A stretch of DNA of 64,000 nucleotides, taken from positions 122,154,993-122,218,992 of the forward strand of contig CM060912.1 of NCBI GenBank assembly GCA_030737875.1, read 5' to 3'. Numbering within the stretch: the first letter of the stretch is position 1; each line of letters starts with the position of its first letter. Of the stretch, positions 62,793-64,000 are shown piece after piece. The notes under the pieces were generated by a model. The model was not told the DNA's origin and made no database searches. It saw only the letters and a list, made by a program, of their open reading frames with translations. This DNA is from Allium sativum. Its lineage: Eukaryota > Streptophyta > Magnoliopsida > Asparagales > Amaryllidaceae. The position numbers were made by a program, and so were the translations under genes.

Positions 62793-63994
62793 GTTAAAGC
62801 GCATTAAGTTAATTAATGCCTCCTGATTAGGGTTAAGTCATGGTCCACTTAATACTTAACCAATTTGGGCTTGATGGATTAATCGAGGTTAAGTCAGGAG
62901 CCTTGGGTACTCTTAACCGATTTAATCCATGTTTGGATCGGGTTAACCACATTTAACCCGTTAAGAAACCCTAGTTGCGTGGTCCTTTTCAGCAGTAACC
63001 TTCTAGATGTATCATAAGACCCTAGGACTAGGCTAGGGTAGGGCACGATTACTGGGCTGATTGTAAGAGACCAAAAGAGACGGCTGAATGATACCCCGGT
63101 TGTTCAGGAGGACCATGGTCGTGCACATCAAGTCCGGAGTTGAACACGGGCAACGGTAGGTTTGGACTGTGCATCATGGTATGGTGTCAGAGGGTTACAC
63201 CGTAGGGCCAGATACACCCTAGGGTGGACCCTGCACAGTCAACTACATTACATGATTAAGCCGCATGACACCGACACTTGACGAGTTAGGCTTATAGGGA
63301 GCCGATCGACTAGACTGTGTAGTTGGACCTTGATTTAGGCCACCTCATTATATTGGGCCAAGCTTAGGCCAAGGGATCAATTCTTGTTTTTACTTGACAT
63401 GTTAGAATGCTAGTACACCCGTGGTGCGAAACTTAACCTTGATTATGCGATGACACCTTTATCTATCTTGTTAGTTAATCACCATGCCAGTATGTTGTTA
63501 TCCTTATGTTCATCTCAGCTTCTCATGCCAGTTAACTTTACTAGTTCATAGACAGATAGTAGTAGGGCTTACCAGTCTTTTTGACTGACCCGTTTTCTTT
63601 CGCCTCTTTTCTTCCGTTTCCCCCCCCCAAAGGTCCTCAGGGTGGGAACATTGGAGCTTAGCTTGGATCTTTACAGCTTGCTTACTGGATTTGCTCATGT
63701 ACGGTCTCGGACATTGAGCTAGTTATGGTTTATCACTTCATTTTGGGGATAGTACTTTATGTATTTCAGTTTTTAAGTTTATGCTCGACTTTGTTTGTTG
63801 GAAAATAATGATCAAGTACTTTGTTGTAACTTAACTATGGTTTTGAAATGCTAGTTTTATCCGCTGCTTTACTACTCTGTTTTACTTATATATTCTGTCT
63901 TGTGATATCTGCATGCATGTTTACCTTGTTTAAACGCCCATCCTAAGCTAGTGTGCTTGCAAGAGTCACCCTGGCGGAGGTGGGGTGTTACATT

Positions 63995-64000
63995 TGGTAT
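63995..64000 (+). promoter_or_regulatory. E3 primer binding site, cut by window end
   Basis: TGGTAT, the first six bases of the initiator-Met PBS used by E1 and E2, at the same 2-base spacing. Confidence 0.8.

Larger units (their letters stand above)
60942..63992 (+). mobile_element. E3: 5' LTR of a third E-type gypsy element
   Basis: It runs from TGTAACAACCC to GGGGTGTTACA, 3051 bp, and is followed by the start of a primer binding site. The module order is as in E2: U3 core (61023-61100), two GTCGAC sites (61296-61320), TATA (61523-61531), minisatellite (61912-62115), stem-loop pair (62601-62792), three hairpin units (62830-62962), CAGTC/GACTG (63573-63587) and a pyrimidine tract with AG (63631-63632). 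The sequence between modules is mostly unlike E2, so it is another family. The internal region is outside the window. Confidence 0.85.

Noticed and set aside
1..64000. Host protein genes, tRNA or rRNA genes
   Set aside because: No frame outside the retroelements shows a recognisable domain, and no tRNA B-box or rRNA sequence was seen by eye. A computed search could still find small genes.

Overview
The window is plant nuclear DNA, probably from a dicot. It is AT-rich and intergenic, and it is built almost entirely of nested LTR retrotransposons. No host gene, tRNA or rRNA gene could be supported. Species cannot be read from the sequence. Only one long open frame exists: a Ty3/gypsy Gag-Pol polyprotein of 1462 codons on the minus strand at 35712-40100.

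Layout. (1) 1-21918 is a heap of old, related LTR families without coding capacity. It begins with a family 'C' LTR in plus orientation (1-3434, cut by the window edge). Next come the PBS-side internal DNA (3435-4152) and a very long family 'B' LTR in minus orientation (4155-13791). That LTR is split by a solo LTR of family C (6360-9894, duplication CTTGC). A second partial B LTR (14311-16836), B internal DNA (to about 18320) and an oppositely oriented partial B LTR (to 21918) follow. (2) 21919-25957 holds a copia RNase H remnant fused to a gypsy gag-protease-RT remnant. The gypsy remnant belongs to element 'D1', whose LTR is 26151-29887 and is itself split by a 1.1 kb solo LTR (27530-28644, duplication TCCAT). 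(3) 29888-31875 and 43585-44996 are unassigned AT-rich DNA. (4) 31876-43579 is 'E1', a structurally complete, young Ty3/gypsy element inserted in minus orientation in that DNA. It has 3284 bp LTRs, an initiator-Met PBS, a PPT and TSD TTATA. (5) 45002-59409 is a second, truncated D element, 'D2'. It is split by 'E2' (48739-59341, TSD GCTGA), a non-autonomous derivative with 4.35 kb LTRs and only 1.9 kb of internal DNA. (6) 59415-60941 carries unrecognised broken frames. (7) 60942-63992 is the left LTR of a third E-type element, 'E3', whose internal region lies beyond the window.

The most interesting signal is in the E-type LTRs. E1, E2 and E3 differ greatly in sequence but share a modular leader downstream of the TATA box. 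The modules are a minisatellite with a TATGCA core, a pair of stem-loops whose arms differ between families yet stay complementary, a GGTTAAG/CTTAACC hairpin array (about 16 units in E2), a covarying CAGTC/GACTG hairpin, and a polypyrimidine tract ending in AG. Upstream of the TATA box each family has its own palindrome cluster. Together these suggest a conserved structured and possibly spliced RNA leader. All comparisons were made by eye, so distances and counts are approximate.
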